Shown: one piece after another, positions 21,338 to 32,618 of the stretch
Layout: every line of letters starts with the position of its first letter
Position numbering within the stretch: the stretch's first letter is position 1
NCBI GenBank assembly: GCA_036674765.1
Contig: JARVKI010000010.1
Coordinates: forward strand, 558,001-622,000
DNA: 64,000 nucleotides
Reading direction: 5' to 3'
Source: Seiridium cupressi
Taxonomy: Eukaryota; Ascomycota; Sordariomycetes; Amphisphaeriales; Sporocadaceae
Translations under genes and position numbers: made by a program
Notes under the pieces: model-generated
Seen by the model: only the letters and a program-made list of their open reading frames with translations
Databases searched by the model: none
Told to the model about the DNA's origin: nothing

Positions 21338-24036
21338 ATGGCCAGCGTAAACAGACCCACCGACATAAAGCAGAAGGAGGCCGATGTCAACCGCAAGCTT
21401 CAGATTTACGGTATCATCTCGGCATTCCAAAACGGCAAGGTCCCTTCGGTAAGCCATTTGATCATTCCACATCCGCGCCTTGTCCTAAATCTGACCATTC
21501 TCTCCACTGCAGAACGAGCAGATCGACATCGCTCTGAACAGCTTCCTTGCCTCCAAGGCCCTCGCCAACCCTTCAAACAAACTGTCTTCAGAAGGTCGCG
21601 CCCTCGTTGCCGACTTCCGAAGTGTTGTGCAGCAAGCGAAGAATCTCCTGCTCTCCAAGAACGAGGGAAACTTGCTCCAGGACTTCATCTACCAAACCAC
21701 GCAATTCAACCCCAACGCCGTCAGCACGCCTAATGCGCCTATCGACAAGGATACGGCCAAGCAGCATGGTGATCAGGCATTGGAGGGTCTCCGCACTCTA
21801 GGCACTTTGCTCATCACCAACGGCCAATTCCGCAAACTTCTCAATGACTCCGTCCTCCTCTTGCGAGACATCGCCGGCGATGCCGCCGCAAATGCTGCCC
21901 AAAAGGTCAAGCCCTCTGACGAGCAACTGTCCCAGATTGACCGTCCCGCTCAGGATAACACGTGGCACGAGACACCGGACTTGTCCAAGGACAACCTCAA
22001 ATCTACCCTGAACACTGTGTACAAGGGAGATCCCAAGCAGGATGCCAGGAATGTTGCCGGCGCCGGTCGCGACGGTGCCCAGCCCAGCACCTCTGGTGCC
22101 GATGCTCAATCCGGGGCTAACGCCGCGCGCAACCAAGCATCGCAGCACCTCCGCGAGAATGTCGACGATGAGACCCAGCAGCAGCTCAGAGAGACGAAGC
22201 AGAACGCCAAGGAGACCGCTTCTCAATACCGGGCTCGCACCAAGCAGTACCTTGGCAATAAGATCCCTGAGGAGCGCCGTGATCAGATCATCTGGCGGCT
22301 GAAGGTATGTTCCTAAAAGGTGCCAATGATCAAACATACTAACATTTGGATAGAAAATGGTTCTTGAATGCCAGCAGCATCCCGATTATCAGCAGGCCAT
22401 CTCTACTCTGCTCGATCTCGCCGAGGAGTATGGCACTCACAGCAAGCGGCTGGCTGCCGGCGGCACTGGCACAGCTCAGCAGACTCGATCCAGCCTTGCT
22501 CAGGCTGAGGCTGATTTGAAGACATTGATCGAACGGTTCGCCAATGGCACTTCAAGTGACGATCTTTTCTCATCAGTCAACGCGATCTATGAAGATGCCG
22601 ACAGAGACCCCGAACTCAAGAACTGGTTCAAGTCTTTGGATACATATGTTCGCAAGTGCCTAAAGCAGCAGGGTTACATTATGGAGGATGCCTCCACCCA
22701 AGAGTGGAACCGTCTTTATGACCACGGCAACTACTTGCTGCGCGACAAGTATCGTGGCCACACCGATCGCATCGTCGATGAGGTCAAGTTCCTAGCTGGC
22801 CAGTTCGACGAGGATCCGATGAACAGAAATTTTGCCGCGTCAATGCAAAAGTTGTTCAACGACCTCGGCAACGATGCTGACGGCAAGCCTACATTCAAGC
22901 CTCACTTGATCAAGGATCTTACCGACATCATTCTACCAGCTGCCTTCGAGAACATTGCCTACATCCCCATTCCCAGGATCGAGTACACGGATCCTCAGAT
23001 TGATGCCGTTGTCGAGAACCTTGTCTTGGAGAGCGACAACTTCATGCCTAATGTCCTAGAGATTGCTAGTGATAACTACTTCCGCTGGGGTCGCAAGAAG
23101 ATTGCGAGCAAGAACAAGAACACCATCGATGTTCATGTTGCTGGTATCCAGATGGATTTGCGTGACGTGAGCTACCATGTCAAACGCAAGCAGGGATTCC
23201 CTTCCCTCACAGACACGGGTGTTGCCGACCTGTTTATGGGTGGTGATGGTTTCAGCTTCCGTATGAAGTTGTCCACTGCCGACAAGACTGATAGACAGCA
23301 CTTCTTCAAGCTTGATAAAGTTGACGTGGACGTCAAGAATCTGAAGATCAAACTTGTCAAGTCGAACCATAAGCTCCTGTTCGGCCTGGTTAAGCCACTG
23401 CTGCTCAAGGTCCTTCGACCGGTCGTCCAGAAGGTTGCTGAGAAGCAGCTGAAGGAGCAATTCAACCAGTTTGATCAGCTCATGTACCAGGTTCGCCAGG
23501 AGGCTGACAAGGCCTTGGATGAGGCTAAGGAGGATCCCTCGCAGGCCCCCAACATCTACCAGCGCTACGTCTCCGCCTTACAGAAGCAGGTCCTTCATGG
23601 CAAGAAGAAGGCTGAGGATGTTGCTGCCGACAAGAAGGTCAACATGGCGGTCACCAAAGAAGACAGCATCTTCCCCAACATTAAGCTTCCCGGCGGCATC
23701 AGCTCAAAGGCCACCGAATATAAGGAGCTGGCGCGTAAGGGTGAGAAATGGGAGAGTCCCGTCTTCTCCATTGGCACTGCCTCCAAGTCCAGCGACCTTC
23801 CAAAGGCGCCCGTTGTTACTCGTAAGCCTCACTCTACGGCGAGTCCCAATACAACTGGGAACGGTTACGCCAACGGTAACGGCAATGGCCACTTGAATGG
23901 TGGTGCTTACAATGGCAACAGCCTCAATGGCAACTACAACGGTAACACGAAGCCATTGAACGGCGGCAACTACGGTTCTGGTGTCAACGCTGGTCCTTAT
24001 GCAACCAGCGGAGCCCCCAACACTGTTACTATTTAG
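21338..24036 (+). CDS. HAM1-like domain protein (861 aa)
   Basis: Three exons, 21338-21448, 21513-22304 and 22354-24036; both introns (64 and 49 nt) have clean borders and phase 0. The product is hydrophilic and mostly helical in the first half (e.g. KNLLLSKNEGNLLQDFIYQT), and has the region QGYIMEDASTQEWNRLYD followed by FENIAYIPIPRIEYTDP and the YHVKRKQGFPSLTDTGVADL stretch that I associate with the fungal HAM1-like N- and C-terminal families. Proteins of this group have been linked to hyphal fusion and morphogenesis; the molecular activity is not established, and a lipid-binding fold for the C-terminal part is only a suggestion. The last ~60 residues are an Asn/Gly-rich tail. Strong codon bias and a TATA element suggest good expression. 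Confidence 0.8.
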
Positions 24037-25829
24037 AGAAACCCACAGGACGTGTAGGGTTGAGTTGGATGTAATACCAGGTCATAGGTGGGAGGAGTAA
24101 AGTTGTACGAGCTCATGCCTGATACCCCGGACCAAAGAGTGGTCCCGCATGATGGTGAGCGGGCAAACGAATGATACCTCTTGTGTATTAGTTTTCTTTT
24201 GTCTACTTTGCTTTTGCCGAAAACATACATCGTACTAATTCAGAATGATACACGAATTGATGAGTATTAATTGCTTCCATGACCTGTTCCTTGTGATGTG
24301 AAGTACAGTATTAGGTAGTGAAACACGATGAAACGACCGCATGTGATAGGTCTACAATGTCAGCAAACATGAGTTCAACACGAGTGCAATTACACAACCA
24401 ACAGTTCACGGTCCATCGTGTGCGTATGAACACAATTTTGACAGTGGAAAATATTTGCAGCGTTGGCCGTCGTGCTAATGCTCGAGCCATCGTCACTACG
24501 TCTATTTTTGAGGACACACTTGGGGCATAGTCACGATTTGGTCACAACAGTAAAGGAAGTTTATATCAAGACAGTTTAGATCTCTTAGGCTACTTCATTC
24601 GGTGTTATCTCTCTAGCCTACATGGGCGGGATAGAAGGGTACTAGTTCTTATTCTTAGCATCATCTCAAGCCCTCAATGTACAACCGGAACTCTTGGGTT
24701 GGCATTCGGCTTCGGCTTTGGCTGTGGCTTCGGTTTCGGGGCTCTGGTCGTATCGTATCCTCCACGCTCCTGGTAATCGACATTCTCTTCCGTGTATCTA
24801 AGGGCCATTGTAGTGCGGGTTTTGGCGGACAGGATGGCCACTCTGGTGTTGTTTGTGTTCGTTGTTGTATTAATGGGAAGGTGTGGTCCGTCTGAAGGTA
24901 GTGATGACGTGCTTTTATAGATGTGATAGGGTAATACTACAATGTAGGTAGTATTAGTATCCATGGAATCGAAAGAGGCTGTTCTGAACAGTGACCTTTA
25001 ATGTTTACAATCCCAATCTGTTTAGGGCACAGTGCACCGCAAAAAGTACGAATACTCTGCATCAAGTCATTGCCTAATCGAACCTTTATTACTTATACGG
25101 CATAATATCGATGTATGAAATGGAATACACGGTAGGTGTAATAAATTAATTTATATAGAACGAAAAAGATTTTTAGAATAAAAAAATGCATAGGCTATGT
25201 CCTAAAATAGTGGATAAGGAGATTATTAGTTCTTCCTTGCTTTTATTCTAGTTGGTCTAGGTCTCTATATTTTATTATATACTTTTATCAAACGTGTTAA
25301 TTGAAAGTGCGAGATAAAATGTGACTATAGTTCTTGAATTATGCCTAGATGTCCTGGGAATATGGCTCTTCTACTTGCTGATTATATGCTTATGACGTGA
25401 TTAGGTTGTTAGGAAGGTATGTCATTTAGCAGTCGTTATGATAAATATGGAATGATATTATTATTACTACCCAGCGAGTTGTAATGCTTACTAGTTCTGA
25501 AAACAGCAATGGATTTCTAAGGTTTGGTCAAACTTTCGAATCTTAGAACATCGACCTAGACCATCAGGCACAAGCAGGAGTATTAAGAAGAGCTCTGATA
25601 AGACTCATACACAGATAATAAAAGCTATAAACAAAATTGAGAAAGGTCCCTGGAATAACGGAGACGGGTGCATATAAGGACATTTGTCAGCATGCTGTAA
25701 GGGAAATGTGATACAAGACATAATATTGCTACTTTCCCAATCACCCTCTTGCCTCGAATCTCTGCTCAATGGCCAATTTTCGTCTTCTTTGGGTGTTTAG
25801 GCCTCCTAGCCACAATATACATCGTCTGA
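24037..25829. other. intergenic region, becoming AT-rich
   Basis: The left part is the 3' UTR of the HAM1-like gene. A minus-strand frame at 24674-24964 ends in Lys/Pro repeats encoded by imperfect GGCTTC/GGCTTT units (24706-24742), but I do not trust it as a gene. From about 24960 to 25830 the DNA is visibly AT-rich with many short A/T runs and no long frame, unlike the rest of the window; it may be decayed repetitive DNA. Confidence 0.55.
24706..24742. repeat. imperfect GGCTTC hexamer repeat
   Basis: About six degenerate copies of GGCTTC/GGCTTT/GGCTGT in a row. On the minus strand they would code for Lys-Pro repeats. Function unknown. Confidence 0.6.
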
Positions 25830-26780
25830 CTAACAACTATAATCCTCCAGGCAAAGATCAAACCAATCTTTGAACCAGCCTATGTCCTTGTCCGAAGAAA
25901 AAAAGGACAAAACCCTCAATACAGAGTCCGAGGGGAGACGAATTCCAATAGGCCACTCTTCTCGGTGGGCCGTCAACTCAGATGAAGACCCATCCGGGTT
26001 CGGTTGTTGGCTTGCATCCTCGAGCGGAGAGGCATGGACACTGAGCCAACGACGCTTGAATTCGGCCAAAGGAGTGGACTTGACCGCGTCAAGGTCGGCA
26101 AAGTTTCTAGTGCTTACCCTGCGAATGAAGAAGCCCAGTGCTGCGAACGCAAAGCGGAACTCTAGGTATCGGTCGTCTCGGAACACGGCCGCAGGAAAGT
26201 GTGGATCAGCTTCTGCCCAGCCCACACAGCGCATCAAGAAGGCCAAAGCATATTCGTCAGTGATCCAGCCCTGTTTCTCCGTCGGCACATAAAAGTCTAT
26301 ATCGTGTTTTACCGACCAGCGATAGTCAATGAAATTGCGCTCGATCTCCTCGACTTGGTCCTTGGCCAGCATGTCAGCATGCTTGTTGCTAAGATGGAAC
26401 TTCATGAACTCCCTCTTGACTTGCGGTGCCTCCACCCAAGGCCAGCAGGGCAGTCTTGTTTGGGATGTTCGCAGCGAAGTGCAGCTTAAAGACGAGGTCT
26501 GCTGAGGGAGAAGATGCTGACTGCGGGTGCTCCAACCAGTTGGCTAGGTTCGATGGTTGTAAATTGCACCAACGGGTAATACCAGCAGTGCCATTCTGGA
26601 CGTAGTCTCTGTTCACCTCGGCCTCCTCTAGAAGCTCACAAGATTCTTCTACAGCGGAATGATCCTCATCAGTCCCCGCATGAGATTCAATGCCAAAAGG
26701 AGTGTCCTGATACAAGTCTAGACTAGGACCTTATGCCAGTCCCGCCAATTACCAAGCGGAGATGCTGGGGGAGGGCTCAT
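25830..26780 (-). pseudogene. frame-broken orphan gene
   Basis: On the minus strand an ATG at 26780 opens MSPPPASPLGNWRDWHKVLV before TAG. The coding signal then moves to a second frame (about 26720-26430, DLYQDTPFGIESHAG ... FAANIPNKTALLAL) and to a third frame (about 26435-25830, VEAPQVKREFMKFHLSNKH ... WFDLCLEDYSC). The pieces abut without plausible intron borders (the gap at the first junction would be 30-35 nt), so two small indels are the simplest explanation. The joined protein would be about 310 residues, acidic at first, with aromatic-rich middle part and no membrane span. Family not recognised. It lies in the AT-rich, gene-poor segment, which fits decay; sequencing error cannot be excluded. 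Confidence 0.45.
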
Positions 26781-27942
26781 GTCTGAATGGGAATCTCAGT
26801 TGACTGGGTAGACTAGTATATAGATGAGTTCAAGGTGTTTACCAAACCATGCGCAGAAACAGCTGGGCTTCAATACAGGAAATAGCCCGCTTATATTTCA
26901 GCAGTTGAGTCACCGATCATAGGACTCTACTGACTACAGTCAACATTTAGTGATGCAACCGAACATGAAGCCTAGCCATTAACTAGATAAAGGCAGGTAG
27001 AAGGAGCAAACCGATGGATCCCCGGATGGATCATTTTCTATCAAACTCCTAGCTAGAAAGCGCAAAGCTGGCCGTCTTGGCACCCGGACTAACATCGGGC
27101 ACCCAGACGCTGTGGTGATATTTGGTCTTTGATCAACGAATTTCTGTCACTGTAGTCCAAGTCGTCAGGGCGTGGCCGGTGCCTATGAGTAGGTATATAT
27201 GACGAATGGATTTTGTCCATACGAATGTGACTGAATTGGTCTGTGCTAAGCTGGCCTAGAACCAAGTATCAATCATAAAGGAACGTAATAAATGATAGAG
27301 ACGTTGCCGAAGAACTTGAGCCCAATCATCGAGCAGAACGCTAAACGACGAAAGGTGATAGATGCCCCACACCACCTGGCAGTATTCTACCACCGGCAGC
27401 GTGGGTCACCCAGCAGGAGATAGGTTCATCTCCAGCTCCAGCTCCAGCTCTCTAGCTTTAGCTTCTCCATCCTTTAGGACTACCTAATTTACGTGTTTCT
27501 ACCCAAATTACCCTCCATCAAGAGGAACCAGGTGGTTCAATATTAATGTATTACTGCAAGCCAGCCGAGCATAGGCCAGTAATCCAGACGAGGTTTCACA
27601 TTGGACGGGAAGGGTGAAGAGAGAAGAAGACATAGACACATGAGAATAAATGGGGTCAATACAAAGAAGGTTCGGCGGGGACTTTGCTGATTGGCTGAAA
27701 GCATCTGGAGTCGGTTCTGTGGTGGCTACCTTACCTAAAAGGTACCGCTAAACGCGAAATTTCGGAGCACCCCTGGCAGGCTGCATCCAATGCATTTACG
27801 CGCAGCGACGCAACGCGACTGCCCCAATTGAAGTCTGGGTCCTGCCGTCCGAGGCCATGTGGGATACCAAAATCTCAAAACATTTGACGACCTGGAGCTT
27901 ACCCCCCCGCCAAATGGCACGACAATTCTCTCACCCGGCTGG
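26781..27942. other. intergenic region upstream of PIF1
   Basis: No gene is supported. A short run of AGCTCC units occurs at about 27428-27462. The last 90 bp contain the upstream ORF of the PIF1 gene (27857-27946). Confidence 0.55.
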
Positions 27943-27946
27943 ATGA
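27857..27946 (+). promoter_or_regulatory. 29-codon upstream ORF ending on the PIF1 start codon (ATGA overlap)
   Basis: ATG at 27857, with G at -3, opens a 29-codon frame whose TGA (27944-27946) overlaps the PIF1 ATG (27943-27945) as ATGA. Such overlap is the arrangement used in termination-reinitiation, and would also reward leaky scanning. Whether it is inside the mRNA depends on the unmapped transcript start. Confidence 0.45.
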
Positions 27947-30760
27947 ACACCCGACAACTCTCTGCCCTGCCTTCGAGACCCTTTCTCGCGCTTCGAATCC
28001 GACCTCACATACTGTCGCCTCACACTCCTCGGCCCCGCCAAGCCCACGTCCATGCCTCCCCGAGATCTGTGTTATCCTCTCCTGGCGTCATGTTAGGCAG
28101 GGCCAACAAGAACTACAAGGCATCGCTGCCCGCTGCTCAGTCTTCGAAGTCTGATCTGAAGAAGGAGCTGTTCCCCTCGAGCAGTCCGGCAATCCGAGAT
28201 GGCAACATATCAGACTTCACCCATCGCGGCAGCCAGTCGTCGAGCGCAAGCGCCAGCGCCAGCCAGAGTGCGAGGACGAGCGCGAGTTGGGGTTCTACGA
28301 AGGCAACCAGCTTCCCCTTGAAGCCCAAATCAGATAACGTGCAGCGACCCCCGACAGCCTCCATTACCAGTTTTGTCAAGCCGACTTCGGGCTTTTCTTC
28401 CCTCTATAGCCGGTCTGATTCCTTCAAGGACGAGCCAGTAACAAGCGCTGCGAGCAATTCCACTGCTGGCGATACTGCCCCATCCGTTTACATAGCGGAG
28501 GATGATTTCAGTGATGACGATGCTCTTGAGCTTGACTACCAGTGTCCTTCGGCCCTTCCACCGCCCTCACTTCCACACCAGAAAGACAATGGGACGAGAT
28601 CTTCTGCCATATCCATACACGACACTCCGCCTACTCGCGCATATCAGCCATCGCCTGCCACATCAACGCAGTATATTCCTTGGACCTCGTCACCCCTCGA
28701 ACATTTCTATCCGCCTCCACAGCCACGACGGCAGTCCGTCAAGCGCGAGTCGCCCGATGATCCGAACCCAGCGCCGGTGGTCACCGTAGCTAAGAGACGA
28801 AAGCTCCCGGCTTCCTATTCCAAGCAAGTAAAAGAGGAGTCCTCAATCGAGGACGAAGACGATATTGACCTGTTCAAGCCAAGCAAATCTTCCTCTAGAC
28901 TGACCATAAATGGAACTCTGAAGAAGGAACGCAACATGAAGAAGGAGGACGACGGAGATCTATTTGCCGCTTTCAAGTCAACAGCCACTCCCGCGGCCAA
29001 GCCGAAGCCTGCTCTGCCATGGGATACGACACACAGTGCAATCAAGGCTAAAAAGAATCAGTTCAAGGTTCAGAGCAAAGTCAAGGTCGAATCTCAAGCC
29101 GATCTTTCCATGGACGAAATCCGGTCCGCTGCCGCGGCGCATCACAAGACCACACATGCCGCCGTGTCTCTGAGCGCAGAGCAACAGCACGTGCAAGAGC
29201 TGGTTATAGAGAAGAAGCAGAGTGTATTCTTCACTGGCCCTGCTGGAACCGGAAAATCTGTTCTGATGCGTGGTATTATTGCTGGTTTGAAGAAGAAGTG
29301 GGCTAGTGATCCTGAACGCATTAGTATCACAGCTTCTACAGGTCTCGCAGCCTGCAATATTGGTGGTATGACCTTGCATAGCTTTGCTGGCATTGGACTG
29401 GGCAAAGAAGATGTGCCCACCTTGGTCAAGAAGATTCGTCGAAATCCGAAGGCGAAGAACCGATGGCTGAGGACAAGAGTTCTCATCATTGATGAAGTTT
29501 CCATGGTGGATGCGGAACTCTTCGATAAGCTCTCCCAAATCGCTCGTGAGATCCGCAACAATGGACGCCCATGGGGAGGTATCCAGCTTGTGATAACAGG
29601 CGATTTTTTCCAGCTTCCTCCAGTCCCGGACAGGAATAAGCGAGACACCAAATTTGCTTTTGATGCTGCAACATGGAACACGTCCATTGACCATACAATT
29701 GGACTGACCCAAGTCTTCCGGCAACGCGATCACGGTAAGCTTGTTGCTCTGTTTTTGCTATCTACTCTTGTAACCATGCTGACAATCCTTAGACTTTGCC
29801 AACATGTTAAATGAGATGCGCCTTGGCCGTGTCAGTGAGGACACCGTGCAAACGTTCAAGAGCCTTTCGAGACCGCTCGTTTACGACGACGGACTGAACG
29901 CAACCGAACTATTCCCGACCCGTCAAGAAGTAGACAGATCCAATGAAACGCGCCTTCGTGCCCTGCCTGGCGAAGTTCATAGCTACGTCGCCGAGGACTC
30001 TGGAGATCCCAACATTCGAGATAAACTCCTGGAGAATATGATGGCACCAAAATCGATTGAGCTGAAGAAAGACGCCCAGGTCATGCTCATCAAGAACCTG
30101 GATGACAATTTGGTCAATGGCTCGCTAGGGAAAGTACTTTATTTCACAAGCGAGGCCTTTTTCGAGGCCAACTCTAAGAAAATGCATGGGAATGGAGCAG
30201 ATTCAGGAGACGACGAGGCGGACATGAGTGCTGCCAAAAAGAAAATAAAGTCATACAGCAGAGACTCGTGTCTGAAAGATATGAAGGAGTACCCCGTTAT
30301 CCAGTTTAATGCGACCGATGGAACTCATCGTGTCTTGCACATAATGCCAGAGGAGTGGAAGGTGGAGCTCCCGAATGGAGACATTCAAGCAAAACGTACT
30401 GCACTGCCATTAATTTTGGCATGGGCTTTGTCTATTCATAAGGCCCAAGGACAGACTCTAGAACGAGTCAAGGTGGATCTCGGCAAGATCTTCGAGAAGG
30501 GCCAGGCCTATGTTGCACTAAGTCGTGCAACTAGTAAAGATGGACTACAAGTGCTACGGTTCGACAAAAGCAAGGTGATGGCTCATCCGAGAGTCATTCA
30601 ATTCTACAACAAGCTCTACAGTGCAGAGTCGGCCGTCAAGAAGAAGACGCCGACAACTATCTCGGACTTTGCGAAGGGCAAAACGGCGAACTCTGTTAGA
30701 AACGATATCGGTGTCATTGATTTAGACGATGATGAGGAAGCGATGGCTGCTTATGGTTGA
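27943..30760 (+). CDS. PIF1: PIF1-family ATP-dependent 5'-3' DNA helicase
   Basis: Two exons, 27943-29734 and 29793-30760 (intron 58 nt), 919 aa. Helicase motifs in order: Walker A GPAGTGKS with Lys438, [17 protein letters not shown] (DE box), [16 protein letters not shown], and the C-terminal [15 protein letters not shown] and [12 protein letters not shown]1 helicases act on telomeres, G-quadruplexes, Okazaki fragments and mitochondrial DNA. The first ~45 residues are Arg/Ser-rich with no acidic residue ([20 protein letters not shown]...), as in mitochondrial presequences. A second in-frame ATG at 28090 (Met50, [13 protein letters not shown]) has a better context (G at -3) than Met1 (T at -3); budding yeast PIF1 makes mitochondrial and nuclear forms from two such starts. 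The region up to residue ~400 is Ser-rich and disordered. Confidence 0.93.
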
Positions 30761-31178
30761 GCATGTATTATCTGGCGTTCAGGCATGGAGTTCTGAGATA
30801 CGGCGTCAGAGTTGCTTTGCTGCCACACGCCCTGCTGTGGAACGTTATAATCCACACCCGGATGCCTTGTAGTATATACGTTTTCCAGGTACACAGCCAA
30901 TGCCATCAGGCGCATGAACTGGAATGCACTGCTATAATTGCTAATCATATGTTCCAAGCCCAAGACAGAGTCTTGTATCTGCATCTATAACATCTACTTA
31001 TAAATTTGCAGGCCCCGTAGGGGTAACCGTGGTGTTTGGCGTTGCGAAACGTGAGGCGTTTCACTACATGTACCTAGTTGGCGCAACCGCGTGAGGACAT
31101 TCAACATCCGCAACACCATCCTCAATCCGTCTTGAACTGATACTTCAATACTTCGTTCAGCATATTTGCAACTGCAAT
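30761..31178. other. intergenic region, 418 bp
   Basis: Between the PIF1 stop and the ATG of the MAPEG-family gene. Serves as 3' UTR and promoter; nothing else seen. Confidence 0.6.
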
Positions 31179-31789
31179 ATGGATGCTTTTAATCGAAACT
31201 TTGCATTCTTCACTGTGAGTCGCCACCCTTTTTCTCTTTTTATTTTTTTCCCTTTCCATGCTGCTTCACCAATGCTTGGGGCCACATACTTAAACTGGTG
31301 AACAGGTCCCAGCAGCATTCGTGCTCCTTTTCATACCCAAACTTTACAGCTTTGCGCTCGGCGGCCGGTATCTAGACCCCGCCAGCCCGAAGAAGTACCA
31401 GCCTTCCATCCTTGACGCCGACGATCTTGACTATAAGGTACGTACGCTAGCCGCCAACGTCCCCCGTCCCAGCCATCGTCGCAAACGTAGATAACCCGTA
31501 CCATCAGGTCAAGTCCCGCATCCTCCGCGCTGAGGCTGCATTCGCCAATGGCCTGGAGACCGTCAGCCTCTATGCCGCGGCAGTTGCAGCGGTCAATGTA
31601 GCGCCCGTGGACCCGGTCGTGGCCAATGTCTTGGCGCTAGTGTACCTGGCGACGCGGGTGCTGTATAATACCATCTATGTCATTCTGCAGGACGATCCGA
31701 GGTGGGCCATGGCAAGGAGTGCGACTTGGTTCAGTGGGATTGGTGTCATTTTCGCAATGTTCACTGTCGCTGGTGTTGCCGTGCACTGA
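31179..31789 (+). CDS. MAPEG-family membrane protein (149 aa)
   Basis: Three exons: 31179-31214, 31306-31437 and 31508-31789, with introns of 91 and 70 nt; phases are all 0. The product has four hydrophobic segments: VPAAFVLLFIPKLYSFAL, the region around AEAAFANGLETVSLYAAAVA, VVANVLALVYLATRVLYNTI and SGIGVIFAMFTVAGVAV. The RAEAAFANGLE segment and the RVLYNTIYV segment match the pattern of fungal MAPEG proteins (membrane-associated proteins in eicosanoid and glutathione metabolism). Size is normal for the family. Substrate is unknown; fungal members are mostly uncharacterised. The first exon codes for only 12 residues (MDAFNRNFAFFT). Confidence 0.82.
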
Positions 31790-32618
31790 GACGGAAATGG
31801 TGATGATCAAACGGCGCTTGGTTGGTTGGCAGACCGTGCTATTAACAGCAATATGGTCTGCTTTCTTCTTTCTGCTAGATGATGCGAAGGAGAAGAAGAA
31901 GCCTGCTTTAGCAGCAACACCCTACTCAGCACTTCTCTCAAGAATGTCCCCTCCTGATGAGCCAACGAACAGCGCTCAAGAGGAAGGCAGAAGAAGCTCA
32001 ATGTTTGAGCTTGGTGCGGGTGAGGACACAGTTGCCGCATCTTGGGTGCTCACATGACGGGCAAAATGTCTCATGTGTGCCGAGTCTTGCCAGGCCACAG
32101 TCGCAGCACTGCCAGTGATAGACGTAACGGGATCCTGTGTCGGCTCGAGGCATGATGGACAACTTTGCTGGTCGAGAGTTGGGAAAGAAGAAAGTAGCAA
32201 GGACTGTAATTGGCTGAGTAGTGAATAAAACATGACTTTATGAAAACATTCAAGCCCTTTTATGGGTTACAGATAATTGTGAATGCTTGCTTCATCTTAC
32301 CCGGTCTCTTGATACTAGTCACAGTAGTTGGTGCTCCGCATTGCTAAACCCTATCACTTGTAGCCCGTGATGCAAACAGTCAATGGTGATATCATCATCA
32401 GACATGTCACATGTTTCCTTCGTAACCGTAATAGCCACGGTTAGTATAGTGTCCACAGTTTGGAATCGATGGCTGAGCCAACTTACTATTCATGCGTCTT
32501 ACGTCAGCCATACCCAGAGTCACAAGGGTATTTCAGCACACCATCACTTTAGCACATGGCTGGTCGTCTAGTTCTATAAATATGAGCGATCCTTCCGGCG
32601 GAGCTGGACAAGGACAAT
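31790..32618. other. convergent intergenic region
   Basis: Lies between the 3' ends of the MAPEG-family gene (+) and the DUF1308 gene (-). Short overlapping frames on both strands have no support. It probably holds both 3' UTRs. Confidence 0.55.

Noticed and set aside
24674..24964. Minus-strand small protein with Lys-Pro repeats
   Set aside because: The Lys-Pro part is simply a degenerate hexamer repeat read in frame; the rest has no support.
32071..32253. Short minus-strand frames between the MAPEG-family and DUF1308 genes
   Set aside because: They lie in the shared 3' UTR region and have no protein-like features.
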